The translations under genes and the position numbers were made by a program. DNA of 55,710 nt from Pseudomonadota bacterium (GTDB taxonomy: Bacteria > Pseudomonadota > Gammaproteobacteria > Steroidobacterales > Steroidobacteraceae). The notes beneath the pieces are model-generated. The model searched no databases, was not told the DNA's origin, and saw only the letters and a list, made by a program, of their open reading frames with translations. Positions 28,096 to 37,040 of the stretch are shown piece by piece (the first letter of the stretch is position 1; each line of letters starts with the position of its first letter). The stretch spans positions 50,614 to 106,323 of the forward strand of contig JAJZFQ010000230.1 of NCBI GenBank assembly GCA_021805275.1, written 5' to 3'.

Positions 28096-30804
28096 ATGAA
28101 CCGGCCCACCCCGACGGTCGAGCAGCGCCCGGACCCCGAGACGCTCCTGGCTCGGGTACAGGCCGAGGAGGCGCGGGCGGGGCGCGGGCGACTGCGCATT
28201 TTCTTCGGCGCCTCAGCCGGGGTCGGTAAGACCTACTCGATGCTGCAGGCCGCGCGCAGCGCGCAGGCGGCCGGTACCGACGTGGTGATCGGCTATCTGG
28301 AGCCGCACGGCCGGGTCGAGACCGAGCAACTCGCCGAGGGGCTCGAACACCTGCCGACACTCGCGGTCAGCTACCGGGGCATCGTGCGCCAGGAGTTCGA
28401 TCTCGACCGCGCGCTCGCGCGCCGGCCGCAGATCCTGCTGGTCGATGAGCTGGCGCATTCCAATCTGATCAGCGGCGTGCCGCAGCCGCGCCATCCGAAG
28501 CGCTGGCAGGACATCGAGGAGGTGCTCGCGGCGGGCATCAGCGTCTGGACCACCGTCAACGTCCAGCACCTGGAGAGCCTCAACGACCTCGTCTACCAGA
28601 CCACCGGTGTGCGCCAGAGCGAGACGCTGCCCGATCGGGTGTTCGACGAGGCGGACGACATCGAGCTGATCGATCTGCCGGCCGACGATCTGCTGGCGCG
28701 GCTGCACGCCGGCAAGGTGTACGTCTCCGACGCGGTGGCTACCGCCGCGGAGCGCTTCTTCCGCAAGACCAACCTGATGGCGCTGCGCGAGATCGCGCTA
28801 CGGCGGGTCGCCGAGCGCGTGGAGGCCGCCTCGCGCGCGTTGCAGCCGGAGCGCGCCAGCGGGAGGATCGCCGGGGAACGCGTGCTGGTGGCGGTCGGAC
28901 CGGATGCCCAGGCCGAGCAGCTGGTTCGCACCGGCAAGCGCATGGCGGACGCCCTCGCGGCGAGCTGGACTGTCGTGTACGTCGAGACGCCGGCGCTGCT
29001 GCGGCTTTCCGAGACCGACCGAAATCGGCGCATCAGCGTGCTGTGCCTGGCGGAGTCCCTGGGCGCGGAGGCCGTCACGCTGGACGGTCCGTCGGCCGCC
29101 GCGGCCCTGTTGGAATATGCGCAGACGCGGCGGGCGACGCGCCTGATCGTCGGGGCTCCCAAGCGGCGCGGTTGGCGCGCGTGGACGCGGGCATCCACAT
29201 CGACCACGCTGGTCAGGCAGGCGCGGGGCTTCGACGTGCTGGTGATTGCGCCCACCGGCGCCTCCGGGTCGCGGCCCGCGCTCGCGCCACCGACCTCCGC
29301 AGGGAGCGCCGCAGAGATCCGCTGGGACCGCTACGGGTGGGCGGTCGGCGTGAGCGCGCTGTGCACGCTGCTCGCGTTTTTCATGTACCCGCACTTCGAG
29401 CTGTCGAATCTCGCCATGGTCTACCTGCTCGGCGTGACCGTCGCGGGTCTGCGGCTCGGCCGGGGACCCTCGGCGCTCACCGCCGTGCTCAACGTGCTGG
29501 TGTTCGATTACTGCTTCGTGCCGCCGCGCTTCACCTTCGCGGTCTCGGACGTGCAATACCTCGTGACCTTCGGGGCGATGATCACCATCGGCCTGGTAAT
29601 CGCCACGCTAACCGCGAACGTTCGCCAGCAGACCCGCGTGGCGGGGGCCCGGGAGCGGCGCACCGCGGCGCTCTATGCCATGAGCCGCGAGCTCGCCATC
29701 ACGCGTGGCATCGAGAACATGGCCGCGGTGGCGGTGCGGCACGTGACCGAAGTGTTCGGCTGCCGCGCGGTGGTGCTGCTGCCGGATGCGGAGGGCAAGC
29801 TGCGTCGACCCGCCGGGGCGCCCACCGAGCGCTCGTTGCGCGGCGCCGATCTGGCCATTGCCCAATGGGTGAATGATCACGGGCGGCGCGCAGGGCTCGG
29901 ATCGGACACGCTGCCGGCAACCCCGGCGCTGTACGTACCGCTCGGCGACGAGGCGCACGCCACCGGCGTGCTGGCCGTGCTGCCCGCGAACGCTCGGCGC
30001 GTGCTGTTGCCGGAGCAGAGCCAGCTGCTCGACACCTTTGCCGGGCAGATCGGACTGGCGCTCGAGCGCGCGCGCTTCGCCGATGCCGCCCAGGCCTCGA
30101 GCCTCGCCGCGGAGCGCGAGAGCCTGCGCAATACGCTGCTCGCCTCCATCTCGCACGACCTGCGCACACCGCTCGCGGTGATGCTTGGCGCCTCGAGCAC
30201 GCTCGCCGGCCGCGGCGAGGCGCTGGGGGCCGCGCAGCGCCAGCAGCTCGCCGCATCCATCGAGCTGAAGGCCCGCGAGATGTCCGAGCTGGTCTCGAAC
30301 GTGCTCGACCTCATGCGCTTTCAGTCCGGACAGGTGCCGCTGCGGCGCGACTGGCAGAGCGTGGAGGACTTGGCGGGCGCTGCGCTGCAGCAGATCGAGG
30401 AGCGCCTCGGCGAGCATCCGGTCGAGCTGCGGCTGCCGCCCGAGCTGCCGCCGGTACACGTGGACGGCAGCCTCGTCGTGCAGCTGTTCGGCAACCTGTT
30501 CGACAACCTCGTCAAGTACACCCCGCCTGGCACGCACGCCTGGGTCTCGGCCGGCAATGAAGGTGCTTGCGTGCGCGTGGTGCTCGAGGATGACGGTCCG
30601 GGACTGCCGCCGGGCGATGCGCAGCAGTTGTTCGAGAAGTTCCAGCGCGGCAGCGGCGAGGGCACCGTATCGGGCGCCGGACTGGGACTGGCGATCTGTC
30701 GGGCGATCGTCAAGGCTCACGGCGGGGAGATCTGCGCCCGCCAACGCGCCGGCGGCGGCGCGCGCTTCGAGTTCACCCTGCCGGCACGCGAGCCGCCCGC
30801 ATGA
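28096..30804 (+). CDS. kdpD: Osmosensitive K+ channel sensor histidine kinase KdpD
   Basis: The 902-residue sensor detects low K+ or ionic stress and phosphorylates KdpE. It has the KdpD N-terminal domain with Walker A GASAGVGKT (Lys45) and a universal-stress-like domain (about 255-385). Four closely spaced membrane helices (about 410-510) and a GAF-like region come next. The kinase core has His687 in SISHDLRTP, N box NLFDNLVKYTP and G boxes DDGPGLPPG and GAGLGLAI. Its TGA overlaps the kdpE ATG (ATGA), consistent with coupled production of the pair in the same operon as the pump. Confidence 0.95.
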   Translation: MNRPTPTVEQRPDPETLLARVQAEEARAGRGRLRIFFGASAGVGKTYSMLQAARSAQAAGTDVVIGYLEPHGRVETEQLAEGLEHLPTLAVSYRGIVRQEFDLDRALARRPQILLVDELAHSNLISGVPQPRHPKRWQDIEEVLAAGISVWTTVNVQHLESLNDLVYQTTGVRQSETLPDRVFDEADDIELIDLPADDLLARLHAGKVYVSDAVATAAERFFRKTNLMALREIALRRVAERVEAASRALQPERASGRIAGERVLVAVGPDAQAEQLVRTGKRMADALAASWTVVYVETPALLRLSETDRNRRISVLCLAESLGAEAVTLDGPSAAAALLEYAQTRRATRLIVGAPKRRGWRAWTRASTSTTLVRQARGFDVLVIAPTGASGSRPALAPPTSAGSAAEIRWDRYGWAVGVSALCTLLAFFMYPHFELSNLAMVYLLGVTVAGLRLGRGPSALTAVLNVLVFDYCFVPPRFTFAVSDVQYLVTFGAMITIGLVIATLTANVRQQTRVAGARERRTAALYAMSRELAITRGIENMAAVAVRHVTEVFGCRAVVLLPDAEGKLRRPAGAPTERSLRGADLAIAQWVNDHGRRAGLGSDTLPATPALYVPLGDEAHATGVLAVLPANARRVLLPEQSQLLDTFAGQIGLALERARFADAAQASSLAAERESLRNTLLASISHDLRTPLAVMLGASSTLAGRGEALGAAQRQQLAASIELKAREMSELVSNVLDLMRFQSGQVPLRRDWQSVEDLAGAALQQIEERLGEHPVELRLPPELPPVHVDGSLVVQLFGNLFDNLVKYTPPGTHAWVSAGNEGACVRVVLEDDGPGLPPGDAQQLFEKFQRGSGEGTVSGAGLGLAICRAIVKAHGGEICARQRAGGGARFEFTLPAREPPA

Positions 30805-31496
30805 CCGAGGCGATGCACCAGGTGCTGGTGATCGAGGACGAGCCGGCCATTCGCGGTGTGCTGAAGGTGCTGCTCGAGGCGGAGCACTACCGGGTCATTG
30901 AGGCCGACAGCGCGCTGCGTGCCGAGATTGAGAGCCGCAGCCACAAGCCCGACCTGCTGCTGCTCGACCTGGGGCTGCCCGACGGGGATGGCCTGGCGAT
31001 CATCCGCCGGATCCGGGCCTGGTCGCCGGTGCCGATCATCGTGCTCTCGGCGCGTACCCAGGAGGAGCAGAAGATCGCCGCGCTGGATGCGGGCGCGGAC
31101 GATTACGTGGCCAAGCCGTTCAGCGCGGCGGAGCTGACGGCCCGGGTGCGTGCGGCACTGCGGCGCAATGTGCGCGGTACGGAGCAGACCGGCATGCTTA
31201 AACTCGGCGCGGTCCGCATCGATCTGCAGAAGCGAGCCGCGAGCGGCATGGCCGGGGAGATCCACCTGACGCCGCTCGAGTACCGCGTGCTCGAGTCCCT
31301 GGCGAGGCACCTCGGCGCCATCGTCACGCAGCAGCAGCTCATCCGCGAAGTCTGGGGACCGGACCGCCTCGGCGACACGCGCGGGCTGCGCGTGTGCATC
31401 CTGAGCCTGCGCGGCAAGGTGGAGGCCGATCCGCACAAGCCGCGCTACCTGGTTACCGAGGCCGGGCTCGGCTACCGCCTGCGCGCCGACGACTAG
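30801..31496 (+). CDS. kdpE: KDP operon transcriptional response regulator KdpE
   Basis: The 231-residue OmpR/PhoB-type regulator has a receiver domain with acidic pocket (IEDEP), phosphoacceptor Asp56 (LLLLDLGLPDGDG) and conserved Lys in VAKPFSA. A winged-helix DNA-binding domain follows (LTPLEYRVLESLARHLG, YLVTEAGLGYRLR). Phosphorylated KdpE activates kdp transcription. I see no confident KdpE box before the operon. The gene is the last of the operon and converges on the CheX-like gene with a 16-bp gap. Confidence 0.95.
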   Translation: MTEAMHQVLVIEDEPAIRGVLKVLLEAEHYRVIEADSALRAEIESRSHKPDLLLLDLGLPDGDGLAIIRRIRAWSPVPIIVLSARTQEEQKIAALDAGADDYVAKPFSAAELTARVRAALRRNVRGTEQTGMLKLGAVRIDLQKRAASGMAGEIHLTPLEYRVLESLARHLGAIVTQQQLIREVWGPDRLGDTRGLRVCILSLRGKVEADPHKPRYLVTEAGLGYRLRADD

Positions 31497-31512
31497 GTGC
31501 GCCGGGGCGGGA

Positions 31513-31959
31513 CTAGGTCAGCGACACGACGAGCTTGGCGGAGTGGCTGCGCCAGTGAATCGGGATGACGAAGGCGCGCGCGCCGGGCTGTTGCGGAATC
31601 TGCGGCTTGTCGCCGGCGAACACGCTCGGCACTGAAATCACGAAGTCATGGCCGAAATCGCGGCGGGCGTTGCCGGAGATCGTGTTGGCCACCTCGCCGA
31701 CCAGGTCGCGCATGCTGTCGTGACTGAAGTCGCTCTCCTGCATTTTCATCAGCAGCACGGTCAGCATGGCACGCGGCGCGGTGAAATACACCACGCCCTC
31801 GCGCTTGCCGGAGATGTTGATGATGCCGGTGTAGTCATGCATCGCCGGCTCGCCCTCGAGCAGGTACGGCGAGCCGATGGTGGCCGGCTGCTGCGCGGCC
31901 ACCTCGAAGTAACGGGTGGTCCCGTCAACGAAGGTTTTCAGTTCCTCTTCCCGCAGCAT
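31513..31959 (-). CDS. CheX-like chemotaxis phosphatase domain protein
   Basis: The 148-residue protein has the CheX/CheC fold signature, with the catalytic Glu and Asn in VGEVANTISGNARRDFG (about residue 85-100) and a preceding helix-strand pattern (GIINISGKREGVVYFT). CheX enzymes dephosphorylate CheY-P, so its likely partner is the response regulator 31 bp upstream. The ATG at 31957-31959 (MLREEEL) gives the normal size. It is the last gene of the four-gene minus-strand cluster and converges on kdpE. Confidence 0.82.
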   Translation of the reverse strand: MLREEELKTFVDGTTRYFEVAAQQPATIGSPYLLEGEPAMHDYTGIINISGKREGVVYFTAPRAMLTVLLMKMQESDFSHDSMRDLVGEVANTISGNARRDFGHDFVISVPSVFAGDKPQIPQQPGARAFVIPIHWRSHSAKLVVSLT

Positions 31960-31990
31960 GTCTGTGCTCTGTGTGCCTGTGGGGCCGCGG

Positions 31991-32383
31991 TCAGTACATG
32001 AGCTCGGCGATGGCTTCATTCAGCTGCCGGTCGGTGAACGGCTTATTGAGGAAGCCGTTCGCGCCGCGCTCCATGGCTTCCACCGCAGTTGCCTTGTCGG
32101 CGAGTGCCGAGATCACGAGGATCCGCACCGCGGGTTTCAGCCGCACCAGCTGGGTGATGCACTCGATGCCGTCCATCTGCGGCATGGTCAGGTCCATGGT
32201 GACCAGGTCCGGGTCCGTCCGGCGCGCCAGCTCGAGCGCCTCGAAGCCGTTGGCGGCGGTGCCGACCACCTGGAGGTCGTCGAACTGCTGCGAGCGCTCG
32301 ATACGGCGCCGGACGATGTTCGAATCATCCACGATCAGCAGTCTGACGGGGCGTCGCGCGACACTGTCCGGAGCGTTGTTCAT
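31991..32383 (-). CDS. Single-domain CheY-like response regulator
   Basis: The 130-residue protein is a lone receiver domain: acidic pair Asp19-Asp20, phosphoacceptor Asp64 (VTMDLTMPQMDG), switch Ser92 and Lys114 (LNKPF). With no output domain it should signal by protein-protein contact. The gene lies 18 bp after the kinase and 31 bp before the CheX-like phosphatase, which suggests a full kinase-regulator-phosphatase set. Confidence 0.92.
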   Translation of the reverse strand: MNNAPDSVARRPVRLLIVDDSNIVRRRIERSQQFDDLQVVGTAANGFEALELARRTDPDLVTMDLTMPQMDGIECITQLVRLKPAVRILVISALADKATAVEAMERGANGFLNKPFTDRQLNEAIAELMY

Positions 32384-32401
32384 GCGTTCTCGTGCGCGCC
32401 G

Positions 32402-34510
32402 TCACGCCACCGCGGTCTCGCTGATCGCGGGCAGAGCGATCTTGAAGCGCGTGAAGCGCCCCGGATGGGTGCTGACGCCGATTTTGCCGCCGAGGCCATA
32501 GACCGCCTTCGCCACGACATCCATGCCGGCGCCGCGTCCGGCATCCATCGTCACTTGCTCGCTGGTGGAGAACCCGGGCTTGAAAATCAATCCGAGCGCC
32601 GAGCGGTCATCGAGCGAGGCGGCCTGCTCTGGGCTGAGGATGCCCTTGTGCACGGCCGCCGCCTTCAGGGTCTGCGGCAGGAGGCCCGCGCCGTCGTCTT
32701 CGAACAGCAGTTCGTAGCCGTTCGGCAGACGGCGGAATTCCACCCGGACCTGGCCCGCCCCCGCCTTGGCGCCGGCGCGGCGCACGCCGTCCGTCTCGAT
32801 GCCGTGCACGGCGGCATTGCGCAGCATCTGAATAAGGCAGTCCTTGAGCGTGGGCAGATAGGCCGATGGACACTCGGTGAGCCCGTTCAGCGTCAGCTGG
32901 AAGTCCTTGCCGTGATCGTGTGCCAGCTTGCGCGCCAGGGAGTGCAGCGCGGTCCCGAGTTCACCCGAGCCGACTGTGCCCGCCGCTGACGGGGCGGGAG
33001 CGTGCGCGGGCTCGGCGGCCGATGAGCCTTCCTTCAATGCGGTCAGGCGCAGCGTCATCTCGCGCACGCCGCGCAGGTGGGCGAGCAGCTCGTCGAGCTT
33101 CAGCACCAGCGGCAGGAAATCGTTGCCCGTCAGTTCGCTGCGGCTCGTCAGCTCCGCCACCATGTCCTCCAGGTGATGAACCCGCTGCGCGATGCTCATG
33201 AGGTTCAGCGCCGACGCCTCACCCTTCAGCGCATGCAGCTCGCGCGTCAGCCCGCCGAGCTTCTTGCTGAACTCGCCATGATGCCGTGCCGGCTCCTTGA
33301 GAATCGCGTTCACGTGCTTGAGGCTGGCCGCGGCGCCGTCGAGAAACGCTCCGAGCTGCAGCGGGTCGGAGTGCAGCATGCCGAGCATCATGTCGACCTG
33401 GGAGTGGGCATTTTCCTGGGCTTCGTGCAGCTCGCGCGTCAGCAGCACGCTCGAGGTGATGTCCCCGACCGAGCACAGCACGTGCTTGACCCCGCCGGGT
33501 CCCATCACGCGGTGAAAATCGAACTGCAGGTAGCGTGTCTCCTTGCCGCCGCGCCCGTTGTCCATGCTCACTTCGAGCTGTCCGAGCGGGTTGATGCTCT
33601 TCATCAGGTTCTCGTGCGCGCGGTCGCCCCAGAGCAGCTTGATGAATTTCATGGCCGTGTTGAGTGTCTCGGGGCTCACCTTGTCCCGCAACAGCTCCTC
33701 GAACGATAGGCCCGCGTAATCAGTGCGGCCGAACAGGTGCGTCAGCGCCTGCGACCAGACGGCGCCGATGCGGTAGTCGGCATCCAACAGAAAGAACCCC
33801 TCGCGCACCGTGGCGAGGATGTCGCGGGTCTGCTCCTCGGCCGCGCGCGCGGCGCGTTCTCCGCGGGATCGCGCCAGCTGCAGGTACGCAGCGGCAAGAC
33901 CGAGCAGCAGCACCGCGAGCACGCCGACCGATAGCAGCAGCCGCAGGCGGGCGGCCGCGGCGGCCGTCTGCCTCTGCAGCGCGCCGCTCACCGCGGCCAG
34001 TTCTCGGTGCAGTGCGGGCGAATGCCCTGCCGCAAACAGCTCCGCGCGCCGTACGTGTGCGTAGAAGACCCGGCCGCTGCGCGACAGGGCGCTGCTGGTC
34101 GCGGTATCCGAGTAGGGCTCACCGTGGTAGGCGAGCACCGGGGTGAGCACCGGGGCATAACTGCGCCACAGCCGGGTTGCGGCGCGCATCGCCGCTGGGT
34201 CGAGTGCCCGCTGGTGCTCGAGCGCGCCGAAGTCCCGGTTGAGGCCGCTCACGCTGGCGGCGAGCTCGGCATGCACGCGCCCGGTGTACTCGAGCGTGTC
34301 GAGCCGTTGGCGCAGCGCCGTGAGCTGCTCGGCCACCACCGCGGGGTACGTCTCCAGCTCGCTGGCCTGCTGCAGCATCGCGACGCCGGCGCGGATCTGC
34401 GTGGCGAGCCGGAAGCCGATGATCAGCACCAGGCTCATCACCGCCGCCAGCACGAGGCCGGCAGCCGCGGTGAGCAGCTGGCGATTTCGGTCAATGCCCG
34501 ACAGTTGCAT
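32402..34510 (-). CDS. Membrane-bound PAS-Hpt-ATPase histidine kinase, CheA-like core without CheW domain
   Basis: The 702-residue protein has a membrane helix (about 13-34), a periplasmic helical sensor of about 150 residues, a second helix (about 190-211) and a PAS-like domain (about 228-352). An Hpt-like helical region follows, with His426 in LHALKGEASALNL. The C-terminal CheA-type ATPase has N box Asn565 (QMLRNAAVHGIE), D606GAG and GRGAGMDVV near 658-666. Unlike CheA it ends right after the ATPase and lacks the P3 dimerisation and CheW-like domains. It lacks the usual HisKA H box too, so phosphotransfer from the ATPase to His426 is an inference. It sits 13 bp downstream of the TonB-domain gene. 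Confidence 0.85.
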   Translation of the reverse strand: MQLSGIDRNRQLLTAAAGLVLAAVMSLVLIIGFRLATQIRAGVAMLQQASELETYPAVVAEQLTALRQRLDTLEYTGRVHAELAASVSGLNRDFGALEHQRALDPAAMRAATRLWRSYAPVLTPVLAYHGEPYSDTATSSALSRSGRVFYAHVRRAELFAAGHSPALHRELAAVSGALQRQTAAAAARLRLLLSVGVLAVLLLGLAAAYLQLARSRGERAARAAEEQTRDILATVREGFFLLDADYRIGAVWSQALTHLFGRTDYAGLSFEELLRDKVSPETLNTAMKFIKLLWGDRAHENLMKSINPLGQLEVSMDNGRGGKETRYLQFDFHRVMGPGGVKHVLCSVGDITSSVLLTRELHEAQENAHSQVDMMLGMLHSDPLQLGAFLDGAAASLKHVNAILKEPARHHGEFSKKLGGLTRELHALKGEASALNLMSIAQRVHHLEDMVAELTSRSELTGNDFLPLVLKLDELLAHLRGVREMTLRLTALKEGSSAAEPAHAPAPSAAGTVGSGELGTALHSLARKLAHDHGKDFQLTLNGLTECPSAYLPTLKDCLIQMLRNAAVHGIETDGVRRAGAKAGAGQVRVEFRRLPNGYELLFEDDGAGLLPQTLKAAAVHKGILSPEQAASLDDRSALGLIFKPGFSTSEQVTMDAGRGAGMDVVAKAVYGLGGKIGVSTHPGRFTRFKIALPAISETAVA

Positions 34511-34523
34511 GCGATTGTCCTGG

Positions 34524-36617
34524 TCAGTTCGGCAGTTCGAAACGGATCATGGTGCGCACCGGCACATCGACTGGCTGGCCGCGGAACGTCGGCGGGGAGT
34601 ACCGCCACTGGCCGATCGCATCGAGTGCGGCGCCATTGAAGACACCCTGGGGTCGCGCGACGACGACCCGCAGGTCGCGTGTCCGGCCCGATTTGTCCAC
34701 GACGTATTGGACGGTGACCTCACCGGAAACCCGGTCGGCCAGCGCCTGCTGCGGATACGCGGGCATCACGTAATGCGTGCGGTGCAGCTGCTCGGCCACC
34801 TGCGCGAGCTCGGCAGCGGTCGGTGCGGCCGGGGTGGCGGCAAGCTTCACCGCGGTCTGCAGCGCCGATGCGCTGGCGCCCCAGTGGCGCGCAGCGGCAA
34901 GATCCTCGACGGCCGCGGCGTGCTGTCCGGCCTGGGTGGCCACCTCGGCCCGCCTGACCAGTGCGCTCGCGAGCTCGCTGCGCAGGCGATCGGCGACCTG
35001 TGCAACGTGCGGGCCAGGATGAGCTGCGGCGATTTCGGTCAGGTAATGCGCGGCGCTGTCGCCGGCCGGGCGCAGCAGCGCGCCGCTCTGCAGGCGCGCA
35101 GTCGCCGTGGCGAGCAGCTGCTCGAGTCGGCTGTGCGTGGCGTTCGCCAGATCGAGGGTGACCTGCTGCCGTACCGCGGCAACCGCTTGCGCGCTCGCTC
35201 CGGCCGTGCCGGCGGCGCTCAGCCACTGGTCCTCCGCAGCGCTCTGAGCGGCGAGGCCCGCCCGGCGGGCCTCGCGCAGCAGCACCGCACTCAAGGTCTG
35301 CTCGGCGCTCTGGGTCACCGCGGCGGTCGGCGCCAGGGCCTGCAGCCGAGCGAGGGCCGATGCGGCGCTCGAGGGGCCGGTGAGCCGGTGGGCGGCGATG
35401 CGGTGGGTGATCTGTTGCGCGATTTTCTGCAGCTGCTGCTGATTCTGCAGGCTCGCGAGCTGGCTCTGCCAGAGGGCAATCTGCGCCGCGGGCACGCCGC
35501 GCTGCGCAGCCTGGGCGATCAGGGCGGGCAGCGTGCTCAGTTGCGCGCCGCTGAGCGCCTGCTTCACCTGAGCGCTCGAGAGCGCGATTGCGAACGGTCG
35601 CAGATGCTCGTCGGCGGGTTCTGCCAGAGCGAGCGTGGCGAGGGCGAGCGCGGCGCGGTTCAAATGCTGCTGGTCAACGTCGTTCTGAAATCTCGAAACC
35701 AACACGTTGCCGACGCGCCGCAGCCCATCGCGCGCCTCGCCGTTGGTCGGATCGACGGCGAGGACCGAGCGGTAATAGACCAGCGCGTTGTCGCCCCGGG
35801 GCGCTGTGAAATGCCGGGCGAACATCGCGCGGCTGGCCTTCTCGAGCAGCTCGTCGAGGCGTCCCTGCACGATCGAGGTATCGAGCTGCGGGGTCGGCAA
35901 CGGCGCGGACCGGGGTTGCGGGGCGCCCGGGGCCGGCGTGGCGGGGCGGTGCGCCGCCGCGAGCGGTGCGGCGGCAGGTTCCCGGCGCATCAGCAGCATC
36001 GCCGCGCCGGCGAGCACGGCGAGTACGCCGACGCCGATCGCCGGGACGAGGAGCTTGCGTCGGCCGCTCGCGGGCACGTCGCTCCTTGAGGGCTCCTCGG
36101 CGGCGGGCTCGGCCCGCCTCAGCGGTGCCGTGTGGCGCTGCGGCCGGGTGGCCGGCTGTGGCGGCGCGCTGCGCGTGAGTGCGTCCGACAGCGCGGCATC
36201 CAGCACCGCGCAGGCCTTGGCGGACTCCATCGGCAGCGACAGTACGGCGAAGACCGGGGTGCCTTTGACGGCCGCTGCCAGTGACTTCTCCGCGCCAGCT
36301 TCAGTAAACAGCAGAATCACGGCGTGGGGAGCCTGCTCGCCGGCGCGCTGCACGTCGGCGCGGATCTCGCCGTTGCCGCGCGCATCGATCGCCAGGATCT
36401 GTCCGCCCCGTCCGGCGCCGAGCTGCTGCACGGCGACATCGATCGAGTCGGCCGGATGCACGCTCGCCCGACCGTCGAGCAGCTCGCCGAGCTCGAGCAG
36501 GAAATCATCATGGGCGGTGAGCGCGGTCAGTTCGACCGCGGGCCGCGCAGCGGCTGTCCCGGCACTGACGGCTTCGCCGATGGCATCGCGAGACTCACTC
36601 GCAGCTGGATGGGCCAC
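34524..36617 (-). CDS. Receiver-like domain / membrane helix / TonB C-terminal domain protein
   Basis: The 697-residue protein begins with a receiver-like cytoplasmic domain (about 28-147; acidic pair Asp37-Asp38 and a candidate Asp78 in ILAIDARG, but Leu-Pro where the conserved Lys is expected). A Pro/Arg linker and one membrane helix (about 189-210) follow. The periplasmic Ala/Gln-rich helical section has a TPR-like pattern (about 245-600). The C-terminus is a TonB C-terminal domain (about 606-697; YPQQALADRVSGEVTVQYVV, GQWRYSPP). The start is a GTG (36615-36617) with GGGAG upstream. A role linking signalling to an outer-membrane partner is my inference; no exbB or exbD is nearby. Confidence 0.8.
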   Translation of the reverse strand: MAHPAASESRDAIGEAVSAGTAAARPAVELTALTAHDDFLLELGELLDGRASVHPADSIDVAVQQLGAGRGGQILAIDARGNGEIRADVQRAGEQAPHAVILLFTEAGAEKSLAAAVKGTPVFAVLSLPMESAKACAVLDAALSDALTRSAPPQPATRPQRHTAPLRRAEPAAEEPSRSDVPASGRRKLLVPAIGVGVLAVLAGAAMLLMRREPAAAPLAAAHRPATPAPGAPQPRSAPLPTPQLDTSIVQGRLDELLEKASRAMFARHFTAPRGDNALVYYRSVLAVDPTNGEARDGLRRVGNVLVSRFQNDVDQQHLNRAALALATLALAEPADEHLRPFAIALSSAQVKQALSGAQLSTLPALIAQAAQRGVPAAQIALWQSQLASLQNQQQLQKIAQQITHRIAAHRLTGPSSAASALARLQALAPTAAVTQSAEQTLSAVLLREARRAGLAAQSAAEDQWLSAAGTAGASAQAVAAVRQQVTLDLANATHSRLEQLLATATARLQSGALLRPAGDSAAHYLTEIAAAHPGPHVAQVADRLRSELASALVRRAEVATQAGQHAAAVEDLAAARHWGASASALQTAVKLAATPAAPTAAELAQVAEQLHRTHYVMPAYPQQALADRVSGEVTVQYVVDKSGRTRDLRVVVARPQGVFNGAALDAIGQWRYSPPTFRGQPVDVPVRTMIRFELPN

Positions 36618-37040
36618 AACCCGTCTCCCTCATTATTATGAGCGGAATCAACGGCACAGGACCGTTCCCCTGCCGGCCCCGGCCCCGGCGCAGGTTGGAG
36701 CGCGGCGCAGGGGCCCGGGTGCGGCGGCATTCAGAGAGCATGAAACCCGCAGCCCGCCGCTGGCGCAGTGTCGCCGTTCACACTATTCGCGCGATGTGCG
36801 TCGATCCGCGCCTATCGCGGCCGCAAGCGGATGGGAAATGCGCCCCCCGCGGGCTGCGGTCCGTCCCCGGGGCCGGTCCGGAACGAATTGCCACGGCCGC
36901 CGTCATAACGGGTACAGGGCAGCGGGATCGCGAGTCCAGCCGCAATCGCACAGCGCGAGGCGCCCCGTCCGGTCTGCGCAGCGGGCGCATCAGCAGCCGC
37001 TCACGGCCGCCACTGCCGTTGCAAACGGGAGGTCATGGCG
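36618..37040. other. Divergent intergenic region between the TonB-domain gene and prkA
   Basis: These 423 bases contain no supported gene. GGGAGG (37027-37032) is the prkA ribosome-binding site, and GGGAG next to 36617 serves the opposite gene. CCCCTGC (36667-36673) and GCAGGGG (36707-36713) form a 7-bp inverted repeat with a 33-nt spacer, which may be chance in such GC-rich DNA. No convincing sigma70 or sigma54 promoter was found. Confidence 0.4.

Noticed and set aside
36618..37040. Sigma54 promoter (GG-N10-GC) before prkA
   Set aside because: The closest stretches (around the TGGCGC run near 36760 and the TTGCA near 37020) fail the GG/GC spacing or the core bases.
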